NCBI GenBank assembly: GCA_037176705.1
Contig: CM073885.1
Coordinates: 161,066,290 to 161,130,289 of the forward strand
Direction: 5' to 3'
Source: Molossus alvarezi
Lineage: Eukaryota; Chordata; Mammalia; Chiroptera; Molossidae
DNA length: 64,000 nucleotides
Part shown: in pieces, positions 53,587 to 63,590 of the stretch
Layout: every line of letters starts with the position of its first letter
Position numbering within the stretch: position 1 is the stretch's first letter
Made by a program: the position numbers and the translations under genes
Notes under the pieces: model-generated
Told to the model about the DNA's origin: nothing
The model's input: the letters and a program-made list of their open reading frames with translations, nothing else
The model's database searches: none

Positions 53587-55039
53587 GATGTTTCAGTTCG
53601 GGGTACTTGAGTGAGCTCTTTTCATTTTCCGTGACTTAGGAATCGGGAGAGACTAGATTGAGGCCTCCACGCAGATGCTACTTCAAATGAGAACTAGAAA
53701 GATAAAGTCTGATCGAATGGGGTGGAGGAGGGCTACCATTTTCCATCTGTCTCCTCTTGTTCCTGGTAGAATAAAACATCAGTGATAGCTGTGAGCAAAG
53801 ACCCTATGTGCCAACAATAGGAGTTTAGCAGTCTTTCAAATTAGATACTATGAAAATGCTTAAAAATGGTATGGTACATGATCAATGGCTGGTGGCTTTA
53901 CTATACTGTGTTATTTTCACCGCATTCCACATTCTAAAATTGCCTCTGCTGCTGTTTCGATGAAAGATCTATTTCATCAATGTTAAAAATGAGCATAATA
54001 TTCTGATGGCTGCATTTCACCAGGAGCGCCTCAGTAACGGGCACCAGCAAAGTGCCTTGCAAAGTTCACGCAGAAGAGACCATAGCTTCCTGAGACTAAG
54101 CATGTATTGTTTTCCAGTGGCTAAAGAAAAGCCTCCCTGTCTGGTGGCCATGGCAATGTTGGGTGGAGGAATTAGCTCCTCCGCCGGTAGCTTGCACGTG
54201 GCACTGTTCTACAATAAGGAATATTTCTGGGACTTCTGGAAGCGGCCATAATGACATGTCATCTAAAAGCACTATGGGAGGACAAGTGGAACTGGGAACA
54301 CATGCGTTCTTTCAGTGAAGCTGTAGTTGGGGAAAACACCAATATAAAAATAGGCTATTTTTAGGACCTCAGTATCTCAGCTCCGTGAATGGTTCTGAGT
54401 CATATTTTACGAAGATGATGCACTTGGCTACTGTCGGGCTGCAGCTCCCATCCGGCTCTGGGGTGGGGGCAGGATTAAGTGGCCTTCCATACTGAGCACT
54501 TCCAGGCCAAATTACTAGTGCACTTCTGATTGCAAAATCTTTACCCTTGGCGTTGACTTAAGTAGCAGGAAGAACATGACTTGATTGTTCAAATCCCTGG
54601 TAGATACACTGCTGCTCTTAAGCTCTGAGCCATTCATTCATTTGGCCTCAAAAGTCCCAGGGAAGCTGTAACATTTCTAATATCAGATTTTTCATTTTTG
54701 GCGCACTTAAAATTCCTGGGGTGATTTTTTAATGGCATACATGTAGGAGGTAGATTTAATTCTCATGTTTTGACTGCAGTGTCTTTTTATACTGAGTCAG
54801 ATAGAAAATCCTAAGGAGTTCAAAACGCATAATAGATGGGAGTTTGCTAAATCCACATACAAGACTGTGTGCCTTTAAGCAGTGATCCCCCACCTAACCT
54901 GGTTTGATTGAATAATGGTTAGATGGTTACTAAGAGATAACTACATGCTCAGCATTTAATTGGACTTTGGTGGGTTTCCACAGAACAGAACAATAATTTA
55001 ATTTATCACTAAATTAAGGATACACATTTAAAGCATATA
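53587..55039. other. 1.45-kb stretch with no identified repeat or gene
   Basis: Nothing recognised. An 81-codon ORF at 54006-54251 has no domain. Confidence 0.4.
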
Positions 55040-55052
55040 ACATAAGACTTTT

Positions 55053-55279
55053 ATATATTTTTAATTTTTTTTTCATTTATTTATTTTAGAAAGAGAGGAA
55101 GGGAGAGGGAGAGAGAGACAGAAACATTGATGAGAGAGAACATCAATTGGCCGCCTCCTGCATGCCTCCCACTTGGGATTCAGGCCCACAACCTGGGCAT
55201 GTGCCCTGACCAGGAATCGAACTGGTGACCTCTTGGTGCAGGGTCGACACTCAACCACTGAGCCACACCGGCTGGACTG
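55053..55279 (-). mobile_element. Ves-type tRNA SINE, 'aatcaataaa'-class subfamily
   Basis: Minus copy: 'tttcatttatttattttaga', 'gaacatcaattggccgcctc', 'caacctgggcatgtgccctg', 'tcaaccactgagccacaccg'. A perfect 13-bp duplication 'acataagactttt' flanks it (55040-55052 and 55280-55292). Confidence 0.95.
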
Positions 55280-55439
55280 ACATAAGACTTTTTTTAAAAG
55301 GTGGTGGGGGGAAGGAAGCCTAGTAGAAAGAACTCCCTTTCCCATGAGCATTGGCCATACAGACCCTGCCTACCTTTGTCTCTGAGAGTCTCCCTTCCTA
55401 GGCATCTATGGCTCAGCAACCCCACCCTCACCCTCATAC

Positions 55440-55800
55440 ATATCTCTTTAATTGGATACATGCAATTTTACATAAATGAAATCTTACTGATACATCCTTT
55501 TTCGTTATCTGATTTCCCCCTGAACAATATATCTAAAATAAAATTTTTTGTCTGTGAATATAGATCTGCATCATCATTTTATTGGCTATGTAAAAGGGAA
55601 TAATTTCACCCAATATTGAACCAACTTCTTTTTGAAGAGTATTAAAGTGGTTTCCAAGTTTTTCATTGCTATCAGTAGTGTGTTACATATACAGCTCTGT
55701 GTATTTGTCTGATTATCTCTTTGGGATAAATTTCTAGAAATTGTATTTGGGGTTCAGTGAGTCTGCTCATTTTGAGTTTTCATTCATTTGGTCAGAATGC
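55440..55800. mobile_element. L1-derived fragment (old mammalian L1)
   Basis: 'gtggtttccaagtttttcat', 'ttgtctgattatctctttgg' and 'gataaatttctagaaattgt' follow the widespread old-L1 sequence with 'ggttgtttccaatttttcac' and 'ggataaattcctagaagtgg'. Noncoding and AT-rich. Orientation is not decided. Probably the same element as 56800-57484. Confidence 0.5.
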
Positions 55801-56306
55801 TTCCACCGACATAGAATAGGAAATCCAATTAAAGAAATGAAAATATAAAGAACTGACTGTGTCACATAAGAAGTTTGGAAGTTGGGGTATTCTAAGATTA
55901 AGTCAACAATTCAGTAATGTCACCAAATCCAAAGTTTCCTTCCATCTGACTCACCTGATGTTTTCAATGTATTGATCTGGTCCTCAAGCTTGTCCTTCAT
56001 AGTCACACAACGTTGCCACAGTTTCAGGCATCACGTAACAACACTGGTATGGAAAAAAAAAAAGCATTTCCTTTATGTATCTCTTTTTATCATAAGGACA
56101 GTATCTTAGAATCTCTCAGTAAATTCCCTTTTGCATCACTTAACCAAAATGGGCTGGACAACTAATGGCAATCAGTGATCTATGAGCTAAGAAAATTCTT
56201 GCGATAAGAAGAATGTTGACAAACTTCTTTTCAGAAAGATTGTATCAACTTATATTTTTACCCTTAGCACCTGTTTTTCCTTCTTTTGTCAATCTGATAC
56301 TATATT
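55801..56306. other. No recognisable feature
   Basis: Unrecognised AT-rich sequence between L1-like parts and a SINE pair. Confidence 0.35.
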
Positions 56307-56319
56307 AAAAAATGATACC

Positions 56320-56550
56320 GCCCTGGAAAGTTTGGCTCAGAGGTTAGAGCATCGGCCTGCGGACCAGAGAGACCCGGGTTCAGTTCCCACTAAGGGCATG
56401 TACCTCGGTTGCAATTTGTCCTGGCCCCAGTTGGGGTCGTGTAGGTGGCAACCAGTCAATGTAGATGTTTCTCTCTCTCTCTTCCTTCCTTTCTCCCTCC
56501 TGCTCTATCTGAAGATAAATATAAAAATGTCCTCAGGCGAGGATTAAAAA
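56320..56550 (+). mobile_element. Ves-type tRNA SINE, full length
   Basis: 'gccctggaaagtttggctca', 'gggttcagttcccactaagg', 'ggccccagttggggtcgtgt', 'tgaagataaatataaaaatg' and 'tcctcaggcgaggat'. The duplication 'aaaaatgata' lies at 56308-56317 and 56553-56562. It sits just before another SINE. Confidence 0.94.
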
Positions 56551-56566
56551 AAAAAAATGATATCTT

Positions 56567-56779
56567 GCCCAGACGTGGCTCAGTGACTGAGTACCGACCC
56601 ATGCACCAAGAGGTCGCAGGTTCAATTCTAGGCTAGGGCACATGCCCAGGTTATGGGCCAAATCCCCAGTGGGGGGCATGCAGGAGGCAGCCAATCTGTG
56701 TTCTCTCTCATTGATGTTTCCATCTCTCTCTCCCTCTCCCTTCCTCTCTTAAATCAATAAAGAAAAAAATTTTTGTTTT
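56567..56779 (+). mobile_element. Ves-type tRNA SINE, 'aatcaataaa'-class subfamily
   Basis: 'gcccagacgtggctcagtga', 'cccatgcaccaagaggtcgc', 'ggttcaattctaggctaggg', 'caggaggcagccaatctgtg', 'ttaaatcaataaagaaaaaa'. The word 'aaatgat' precedes it (56555) and follows it (56780), suggesting the same target was used as for the SINE at 56320. Confidence 0.93.
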
Positions 56780-56795
56780 AAATGATTCGGTTATT

Positions 56796-56811
56796 TTGGG
56801 GGGGGGGGAGT
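56796..56811. repeat. G-run
   Basis: A run of about 11 G at 56799-56809, next to a SINE tail. Confidence 0.85.
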
Positions 56812-56956
56812 ATTTCCTTTTTTATTAAGATATAATAATTATCTTATCTTTGTATTTATCTGATTATTGAATATATTTTCAAATATTTACTGACTGTTTT
56901 GACTCTTTTATAAAACTGCCTGATTATATCCTTGGCCCTTTGTTTATTTTTTAATT
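56812..56956. mobile_element. L1-derived fragment, left part
   Basis: 'cttttataaaactgcctgat' and 'tatatccttggccctttgtt' resemble old-L1 sequence ('gaattgcctgttcatatcctttgcccattt'). Continues after the SINE at 56957. Confidence 0.5.
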
Positions 56957-57209
56957 TTTTAAAATTTATTTATTTTTTATCCTCACCCAAGGACATTTTT
57001 TCTATTTTTTGTTCAGATAGAGTGTGGGAGGGAGAGAGAGAAAGAGAAACATCGACGTGAAAGGGACACGTCGAGTGGTTGCCACCCACACGACCCAACC
57101 AGAGCCGGGGACAAACTGCAACCAAGGTACATGCCCTTAGCGGGAACCGAACCCGGGGTCTCAGGATGGCAGGCCAATGCTGTAACCGCTGAGCCAAACC
57201 GGCCAGGGC
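56957..57209 (-). mobile_element. Ves-type tRNA SINE, young subfamily
   Basis: Full-length minus copy: 'atcctcacccaaggacattt', 'tattttttgttcagatagag', 'gtcgagtggttgccacccac', 'gccggggacaaactgcaacc', 'gtaaccgctgagccaaaccg'. A 16-17 bp duplication 'tgtttattttttaatt' flanks it (56941-56956 and 57210-57226, one extra T). It interrupts an L1-like fragment. Confidence 0.96.
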
Positions 57210-57226
57210 TGTTTATTTTTTTAATT

Positions 57227-57484
57227 GTCTTGTAAGTACTCTGGGTATACTAGGAAAAGTAAATCTTGTATATTAGGAACATTGTAATTTTCCCACTGAT
57301 TGATTATCATTCTATTAGCATTATTATGGTGAATTTTGCCATATCAAATTTTTAATTTTTATGTAATCTATCAATTTTCCTTTATGGTTTCTGGCTTCAT
57401 GATCATGCTTAGATCAACCCAAAGATCAAAAATCATTCACCTGTGTTGTCTTCTAATATTTCTTCTTTTAAGTGGCTAGCCATC
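57227..57484. mobile_element. L1-derived fragment, right part
   Basis: 'ttttgccatatcaaattttt', 'tttttatgtaatctatcaat', 'ttatggtttctggcttcatg' and 'ttcacctgtgttgtcttcta' follow the old-L1 sequence started at 56812. Confidence 0.5.
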
Positions 57485-57814
57485 TGTCCAAGAAAACAGT
57501 CATTAAGTAGCCCCTTTTCTCCCTACTAATTGGAGAATGCCATCATCATCACATACTAATTCCCATGTATGGAAATAATCTGTGTACACCAGTTTTAAAA
57601 ACAAAGGATTAGGCAATATTTACTGATTTTCTGCAATGTGGAATGCCATTGCTTATGGTTAGAGTGGAAACAGGGACAAACGAGACGCCGTGTTTGTCTT
57701 TAATCATGCATGTGCCCGTCATTAGTAAGACGTGCTGGCACTGGGCCAGGGACAACTGCTCTGATTCCCAAGGTGCCCACGTATAAACACTGTGGCCTCA
57801 TCTGACCGCAAGCA
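57485..57814. other. No recognisable feature
   Basis: Unrecognised sequence. Confidence 0.35.
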
Positions 57815-57955
57815 CAATATTTTGCTTTTCTGTGCTTTACTTTTTTCTAAAGAAAAATAGGATAATAATAGTGTCTATTTCGTAGACTCGATGTGATAAT
57901 GAGTGAATTCATGTAAAACGCTTAGGGTCTGGCTCAGAGGAAGAGTGCCATCTTG
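57815..57955 (+). mobile_element. MIR fragment
   Basis: 'aggataataatagtgtctat', 'gatgtgataatgagtgaatt' and 'atgtaaaacgcttagggtct' match the 3' half of MIR in sense orientation. Confidence 0.7.
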
Positions 57956-58003
57956 CTAGCTACAGCTCAGACTTCGAGGAAGGGCAACGGCGTGCATATC
58001 GGC

Positions 58004-58236
58004 AGAGACTCTGGACGCCAACTGCATGGGCTGGGATTCTCCCACACTGACTAGTCGGGTCATCTTGAGTTAGTTACTTAACCAATTTACTTTGTCTCAG
58101 TTTTCTCATCTGTAAAATGAAGATGGGAATGGCACCTACTTCTTAGGGTTGTTGTAATTATTAAATAGATACATGTAAAGTGCTTAGATACTTTAATAAA
58201 TGCAAAGTATGTAAAAGCTATTTTTTTATCCAAGAT
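58004..58236 (+). mobile_element. MIR SINE, full length and well preserved
   Basis: 'gactctggacgccaactgca', 'gtcatcttgagttagttact', 'ttttctcatctgtaaaatga', 'tagggttgttgtaattatta' and 'catgtaaagtgcttagatac' follow MIR closely in sense orientation. This is the best-preserved MIR in the window. Confidence 0.9.
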
Positions 58237-59244
58237 ATATCATGTCACTTGATTCCACACTATTTCAGAATCTTGACAACAGACTAGAGGAAGATAAAGA
58301 ACAATTTGAGGGGAGCTCATGGGAACCTTCCATTACTAAACAGTCCAACAGGCAAAGGGATTATTTCCAAGAAATTCCACCTCCGGCTTCTCCATTATTC
58401 TTTCTGTCAGGGTAATAGTGGGAGTCCAGAGGGGACAGGAGCTAACACTGCCACCTGGTTTCATTTACACACCGACATTAGATTCCACAGTACTGTTCAC
58501 AGAACGTAACCAGCCTTAGACCAGGTTTGCTCTCTCTCAATCCTGATATGATTTGGAAGCAACTCTTTGCTGTTCAGTTAGTTGTTTTTCAACCAAAACC
58601 ATCAGATAAATATAATTTGCACTTTGTTTCTGGTTTTCTCCTCCATTATATCTAAATCTATCATTATCACCTTGACTACAAGAAACATTTTTAGTTTGTC
58701 CAGGGCACATTTTTCCCCTGCTTCCACCCACCTTTTAAACCAAGGGTAGACATTAAACCTGATATGGCAACCGAAAACTCGTGGCCTCGGACTGCTGCAA
58801 GTTGCATTGGGATCTGTGGTTACACGTAAACTGAAGCAGCCAGTCCGCTCTCTGCAAACCCTGTATTGCTGAGCTCTGCGGCTTGTTCCTTCACCAAAGG
58901 GCTGCCCTCGGAGACAGCCTTACGGAGACACCAGCCACTCGCCTGCCAGCCCAGCCCCTTCTGCTCACACAAGTTGCAGAGAAAGGACCAGGAGAGTCCA
59001 CTCAGCTCATCTAGATTAGGTCCTCAGTCAACAATGAACATCTGTATTTATCTTTCCTTTTTTTTCCCTCTAGTGTCTACAGCACTACAGAAAATGGAAA
59101 GTCCTGCATAGGAATAGTAACATAGGTATTAAAAAAGACCCTTTACATGTCTTCTCTCTCAGACTCTTTGGTTTATTCCAGTGTTTTATTGATCCAGAAT
59201 AGGCAATGTACCTAAAAGATAAATGGGAAAAAGAGTCTAGGATG
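58237..59244. other. No recognisable feature
   Basis: About 1 kb of single-copy-looking DNA; GC-richer at 58860-59000. Confidence 0.4.
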
Positions 59245-59261
59245 AGAAATGAAGACTTTGA

Positions 59262-59513
59262 TTGTTTTTTGTTTTTTTTTAATCCTCACCCGAGGACATT
59301 TTTGCATTTTATCCTAAGAGTGGGAGGGAGAGAGGGAGAAAGAGAGAGAAACATTAGTGTAAGAGAGACACATCCACTGACTGCCACCCATACAGCCTCA
59401 ACCAGGGCCAGGGACAAACTGCAACCGAGGTACGTGCCCTTAGCAGGAACCAAACTGGGACCTCTCTGGTCCACGGGCCAATGCTCTAACCACTGAGCAA
59501 ACCGGCCAGGGCA
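59262..59513 (-). mobile_element. Ves-type tRNA SINE, full length
   Basis: Minus copy: 'taatcctcacccgaggacat', 'gccagggacaaactgcaacc', 'gaggtacgtgcccttagcag', 'taaccactgagcaaaccggc'. The 17-bp duplication 'agaaatgaagactttga' (59245-59261 and 59514-59530) has two changes. Confidence 0.95.
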
Positions 59514-59530
59514 AGAAATGAAAATTTTGA

Positions 59531-60632
59531 AAGGATGCATTTTAAATTGCATATATTTAACTACAATTTGTTCTTGAAAAAAAGCAAATGGTATGTTAGT
59601 TAAAACTTCAGATTGACCCTAAATCAATGAATTCTATGTGATTGAAGAATTTAGTATGAAAATAGCCTAAATTCCCCCAAAGGACTTGGGAAAAGAAGAA
59701 ACTAGCATTTGGGGATAGACTGTATTTTGTAAAGAGAACCTCCCCACCCTGTAACACTTCCCTGAACCAAGCCTGGATGAGTAATCATTTCTCTCCAGTT
59801 CTACTCATTGAAGGAACCAGAAAGTTAACACACTCATGCCAGGCTCAATTTAAGAACTGGGTAAAGATGCATGAATTGTTTCATTTGTAGGGAACTAGAT
59901 ATTACTTCCCTGATCAAAGCCTCTCTTGTATTTCTGGATAAGTTTTATTTATTTATTTTAATGACACAATCACACCTACCACAAGACAAGCAAACTGAGC
60001 TTGGTCCCAGGACACTCTCGCATTAAATGAGAGTCAAGAGTGTGCATAAACACAGCAGATGGGAAAGGGTCTTTGCTATCCAAATTGCCGGCAGCATGCA
60101 TTGACTTTTGTCTTGTTTGATTCATATTTCCCTTTTCTTGAAATTTCCTGAGTGGAAGCAATAATGCAAAACAGACACAGAGCCTGGTGTCTATTATTTT
60201 CTTGTTATTTGTCAACATGACACATTCTCATAAACCCAGCTCTATAGGGTGAAGGCAGTGTGTGAAGAAGATAATATATTCACGCCGCACTGAGAAGGAA
60301 GAAAACCTCTCTCTGATTGCTTTCATTTCATTAAGAATGTTGCTGTATTTATTGGAATTTGAAAAATAAGTCACCAGTGTGTTCTCCACTGTGTTGCCTC
60401 ATCTGGGAGGCAAATGCCTGAGTCTGAGGTCTGTATTGACAATACTGAGTTACAGAACTTCCACTGACCTAAAAAAGCAAAATGCCTTGGTTGCAGAGCT
60501 CTTCGAGGCCTCATTTCCTACCCCTGGCAGAAGAAGATTCTTGCATTTTTCTTGTCTGCTGCTTCTCAGGTATGACAAGTCAAAGGAGATACAGAACGCA
60601 TCATCCACCTGCAAAGGCTTCAGGGTTTTGTA
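59531..60632. other. No recognisable feature
   Basis: About 1.1 kb with no identified repeat or gene. Confidence 0.4.
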
Positions 60633-60647
60633 CAAAACATAATCTGC

Positions 60648-60886
60648 CGCCCTGGATGGTTTGGTTCAGTGGTTAGAGTGTCAGCCTGTGGACCAATGAG
60701 TCGTGGGTTCGATTCTGGTCAAGGGCACATACCTTGGTTGCAATTCGTCCCCAGCCCTGTTTGGGGTTATGGGGGGGTGGCAGCCACTCAATGTGTCCCT
60801 TTCACGTCGATATTTCTCTCTCTCTCTTCCTCCCACTTTATCTGAAGTGGAAAAATGTCCTCCGATGAGGATTTAGAAAAAAAACA
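60648..60886 (+). mobile_element. Ves-type tRNA SINE inserted at an L1 target duplication
   Basis: 'gccctggatggtttggttca', 'gtgggttcgattctggtcaa', 'ggcagccactcaatgtgtcc', 'gaagtggaaaaatgtcctcc' and 'gatgaggat', then an A-rich tail. The duplication 'aaaacataatctgcc' lies at 60633-60647 and 60887-60901. The right copy overlaps the left target duplication of the L1 that follows. Confidence 0.94.
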
Positions 60887-60904
60887 AAAACATAATCTGC
60901 CAAA

Positions 60905-61225
60905 GGTAAAGGGATCAAGAAAAAATAAAGTGGAAGGATGGAAAAAATATTCCATGCAAATAGTAACCAAAAGAGAAAGAACAGGAATGGCTATACTAAT
61001 GAAAGACAAAATAAACGTTAAATCAACAATGTTTTTTAATGGGTTTAGAGTTTCAGCTTTGCAAAATGGAGAGCGTACTGGAGATGGGTGGTGGTGATGT
61101 TTGCACAACGATATGAAGTACTTAATATCATTCAATGGTGCACTAAAAAAGAGTCAAGATGGTAATTTTTATGCTACATGTATTTTACCATAATAAAAAA
61201 ATGTTTTAAGAAAAAAACTAAAAAC
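60905..61225 (+). mobile_element. Internally deleted L1 (endonuclease piece joined to 3' UTR)
   Basis: 60914-61018 encodes a short peptide similar to the L1 ORF2 endonuclease region around 'RRKNKVEGWKKYSMQIV'. At about 61025 it switches to L1 3' UTR ('agtttcagctttgcaaaatg', 'gtactggagatgggtggtgg', 'atgtattttaccataataaa') and an A-rich end. The reverse transcriptase region is absent. The 11-bp duplication 'aatctgccaaa' flanks it (60894-60904 and 61226-61236). Confidence 0.75.
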
Positions 61226-61236
61226 AATCTGCCAAA

Positions 61237-62092
61237 CCTGGCAGGGCTAAATATAACCAGAGAAAAACTCAACTTGCTACCTGGGGAAATGTTGGGAACA
61301 ATGAATTTTCAAAATATCCTATAAGCAATAATTTTATTTTTCTTTTGAATTTATGAGGAGCTCTTTCCTCTCACTAGAGGAGACAAAAAAGCAACAAGGA
61401 GCTCAGCCTCACATTTGAAATGCCTTGGTCTTTCTTCTGAATGAAGGCAGCAGATGGTGGGGTGGGCTCTGATGGGCTCTGGGTTTGGATAGGGTGGCAG
61501 ATGCGTGAATGGCAGTTTAGAAAGCCAATAGAAAATCAGTGATGCCATGTACACAACAGGGGGCCAGGGAAGTGGTAACTGGGACTGAGACTGATACTGG
61601 AGAAATACTGAGGGGAAAACTCAAAAAACAATTTGTTTTCATTTTAAAAGGGAATGAAGTATGTGTGTTAAAATTGTAAAGAGCAAATATCTTTAGAATG
61701 AAGGCAGGCCTTATTTGCAGTCTTTTTGAACCTTCAGTTGCTATTTCAGAAGCTTTGTTAGGGGGAAAGCAAATCGTAATCTTTCAGTGCCTGCTGTGTG
61801 TAACTGTTTCATGGATTTCATTTTATTTTTATTTATTTAGTTTTTTTGAACCAGTCATTTTTGTGTATTGTTTGTTGGAGAAAGATGTGTATTAGCAAAT
61901 AAAACTTTCAGAGAAGCATTAAAAATTCAAAGAAAATGTCTTTTTAAAAAATTTCAAAGGCAAATTATTTATACTAGGCTGACAATTATGAATAACTTCC
62001 TTAAACTTCATAAACCTACCTGAGCAGTACAAATATGGAATTAGATTGAGTGGTTGCTCAGAACTCTGTAATTGTATAACATACCCCCCCCC
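61237..62092. other. No recognisable feature
   Basis: Unrecognised sequence, T-rich at 61815-61850. Confidence 0.4.
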
Positions 62093-62279
62093 TTTTTTCC
62101 TCAATTTTATTTTGTATAGGTTTTGGGTGTACAGCTTAGTGGTTAGACAATCATATACTTTACATAGTGTTCCCCCTGATATTTCCAGTTCCCACCTAGC
62201 AGCATACAAACAATATCATTGACTATATCCTATGCTTTACTTATTTTCCTGTGACTATTTTATAACTTGCAATTTGTGC
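62093..62279 (-). mobile_element. L1 3' end (left part)
   Basis: 'ttttgggtgtacagcttagt', 'ggttagacaatcatatactt', 'ccagttcccacctagcagca' and 'cctgtgactattttataact' are the antisense 3' UTR of an L1MA-like family. Interrupted by the SINE at 62280 and continued at 62498. Confidence 0.8.
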
Positions 62280-62487
62280 TTCTTTTTTTTAAATTCTTTT
62301 CCTTTATTGGATTGAGAGAGAGAGAGGTAGAAACATCGATGACAGAGAACATCGATTGGCCGCCTCCTGCATGCCCATCACTGAGGATTGGACCCACAAC
62401 CTGGGCATGTGCCCTGACCAGGAATCGAACCGGTGACCTCTTGGTGCATGGGTCGATCTCAACCACTGAGCCACACTGGCCAGACAA
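62280..62487 (-). mobile_element. Ves-type tRNA SINE, 'aatcaataaa'-class subfamily
   Basis: Minus copy: 'ttcctttattggattgagag', 'gagaacatcgattggccgcc', 'caacctgggcatgtgccctg', 'caaccactgagccacactgg'. A perfect 10-bp duplication 'caatttgtgc' flanks it (62270-62279 and 62488-62497). Confidence 0.95.
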
Positions 62488-62497
62488 CAATTTGTGC

Positions 62498-62556
62498 GTT
62501 TTAGCCCCTTCACTTCTTTCACTCAGTCCCCCGACCACCCCCACCCCTAATTCATC
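62498..62556 (-). mobile_element. L1 3' end (right part)
   Basis: 'ttttagccccttcacttctt' and 'tcactcagtcccccgaccac' continue the antisense L1 3' UTR past the SINE. Confidence 0.65.
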
Positions 62557-62571
62557 GATTTTAGGTCTTGA

Positions 62572-62626
62572 GTGTGTGTGTGTGTGTGTGTGTGCGCGTG
62601 TGTGTGTGTGTGTGTGTGTGTGTGTC
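62572..62626. repeat. (TG)n microsatellite
   Basis: About 27 tg units interrupted once by gcgcg near 62594. Likely polymorphic. Confidence 0.96.
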
Positions 62627-63590
62627 ACTGGAGCAGGGTAGAGAGGGAGAGTATGAGGCAGTCAGAAGAAAGGGAATACAAGACTTAGTCTCTATTACTG
62701 CGGATCTCATTTTGCAGATGGAACACATCATACAGTCAATAAATCAATAAGATGATCTAGGAAGAACTGATCCACTAATGCATATTCATATCAGGTAACC
62801 TGATAACCTAATTCCCTGAGTCTTCCTTAGAAGAAAAGAGTGCATTGATGTATTAATTGATTTGTTAACAAAGTGACCATAGTTGAGTCGCTGGGGACAA
62901 ATGTCCAGGTGATTCTTAATGTGGTTGAGGTTGGGTTTCTCTGGAGTGAATCATTACACTCCCTATCTTCCTGGGAAGAGGCAAAAATTAAATAACTGCA
63001 AAGATGCCTTGAGATAGGAGTGGAGGAAAAACTCCCACCCTTAGGATCCAAGAAGGCAGTTGTTCCTGAACCTGCGGCCTGGAGGAGTGCTGGGAGGCCT
63101 CCCTTGTTCACTGGAGACTGTTCAGCTTCCAGGCGGGATGCTGGCTGTCTGCCAGACTCTAAGATGTGTCTAAAGCCTTAATTAAAGCATCAGCGTAGTC
63201 TCAGGTGCAGTTGGGAAAATTAGGGCAAGGTTTGTGTCCATCCTTAAGACAGAGTTATGCAGGCAAGAAAGAGCAGTGTCCCCTGTCCCAAAACCAGAAT
63301 TGGGGTAGCAGTGGCTGGGTGTGGAGAGGCAGTCCCTCCAGAATCACCAGCAGCAGAGGAACTGGCAGGGACACAGCTATAGATGAAAGAGCCTGAGGCA
63401 AGGGACTAGAGCTGTTAAGCATACTGACAGCGGGGCCTTAGGAAGAGCTCAGAAATAGCAGCAGTCTTTCTATGGAAGTGGACTGATACCACAATAATAT
63501 GAGAGTAAAAAGCACGTATAACCTTAGATCTCAATGGTGGGTGACTCCTAGGCCAGCAGGGTGAAAAATCAACAACTAAAACCAAGTGTA
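62627..63590. other. No recognisable feature
   Basis: About 960 bp with no identified repeat or gene. Confidence 0.4.
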
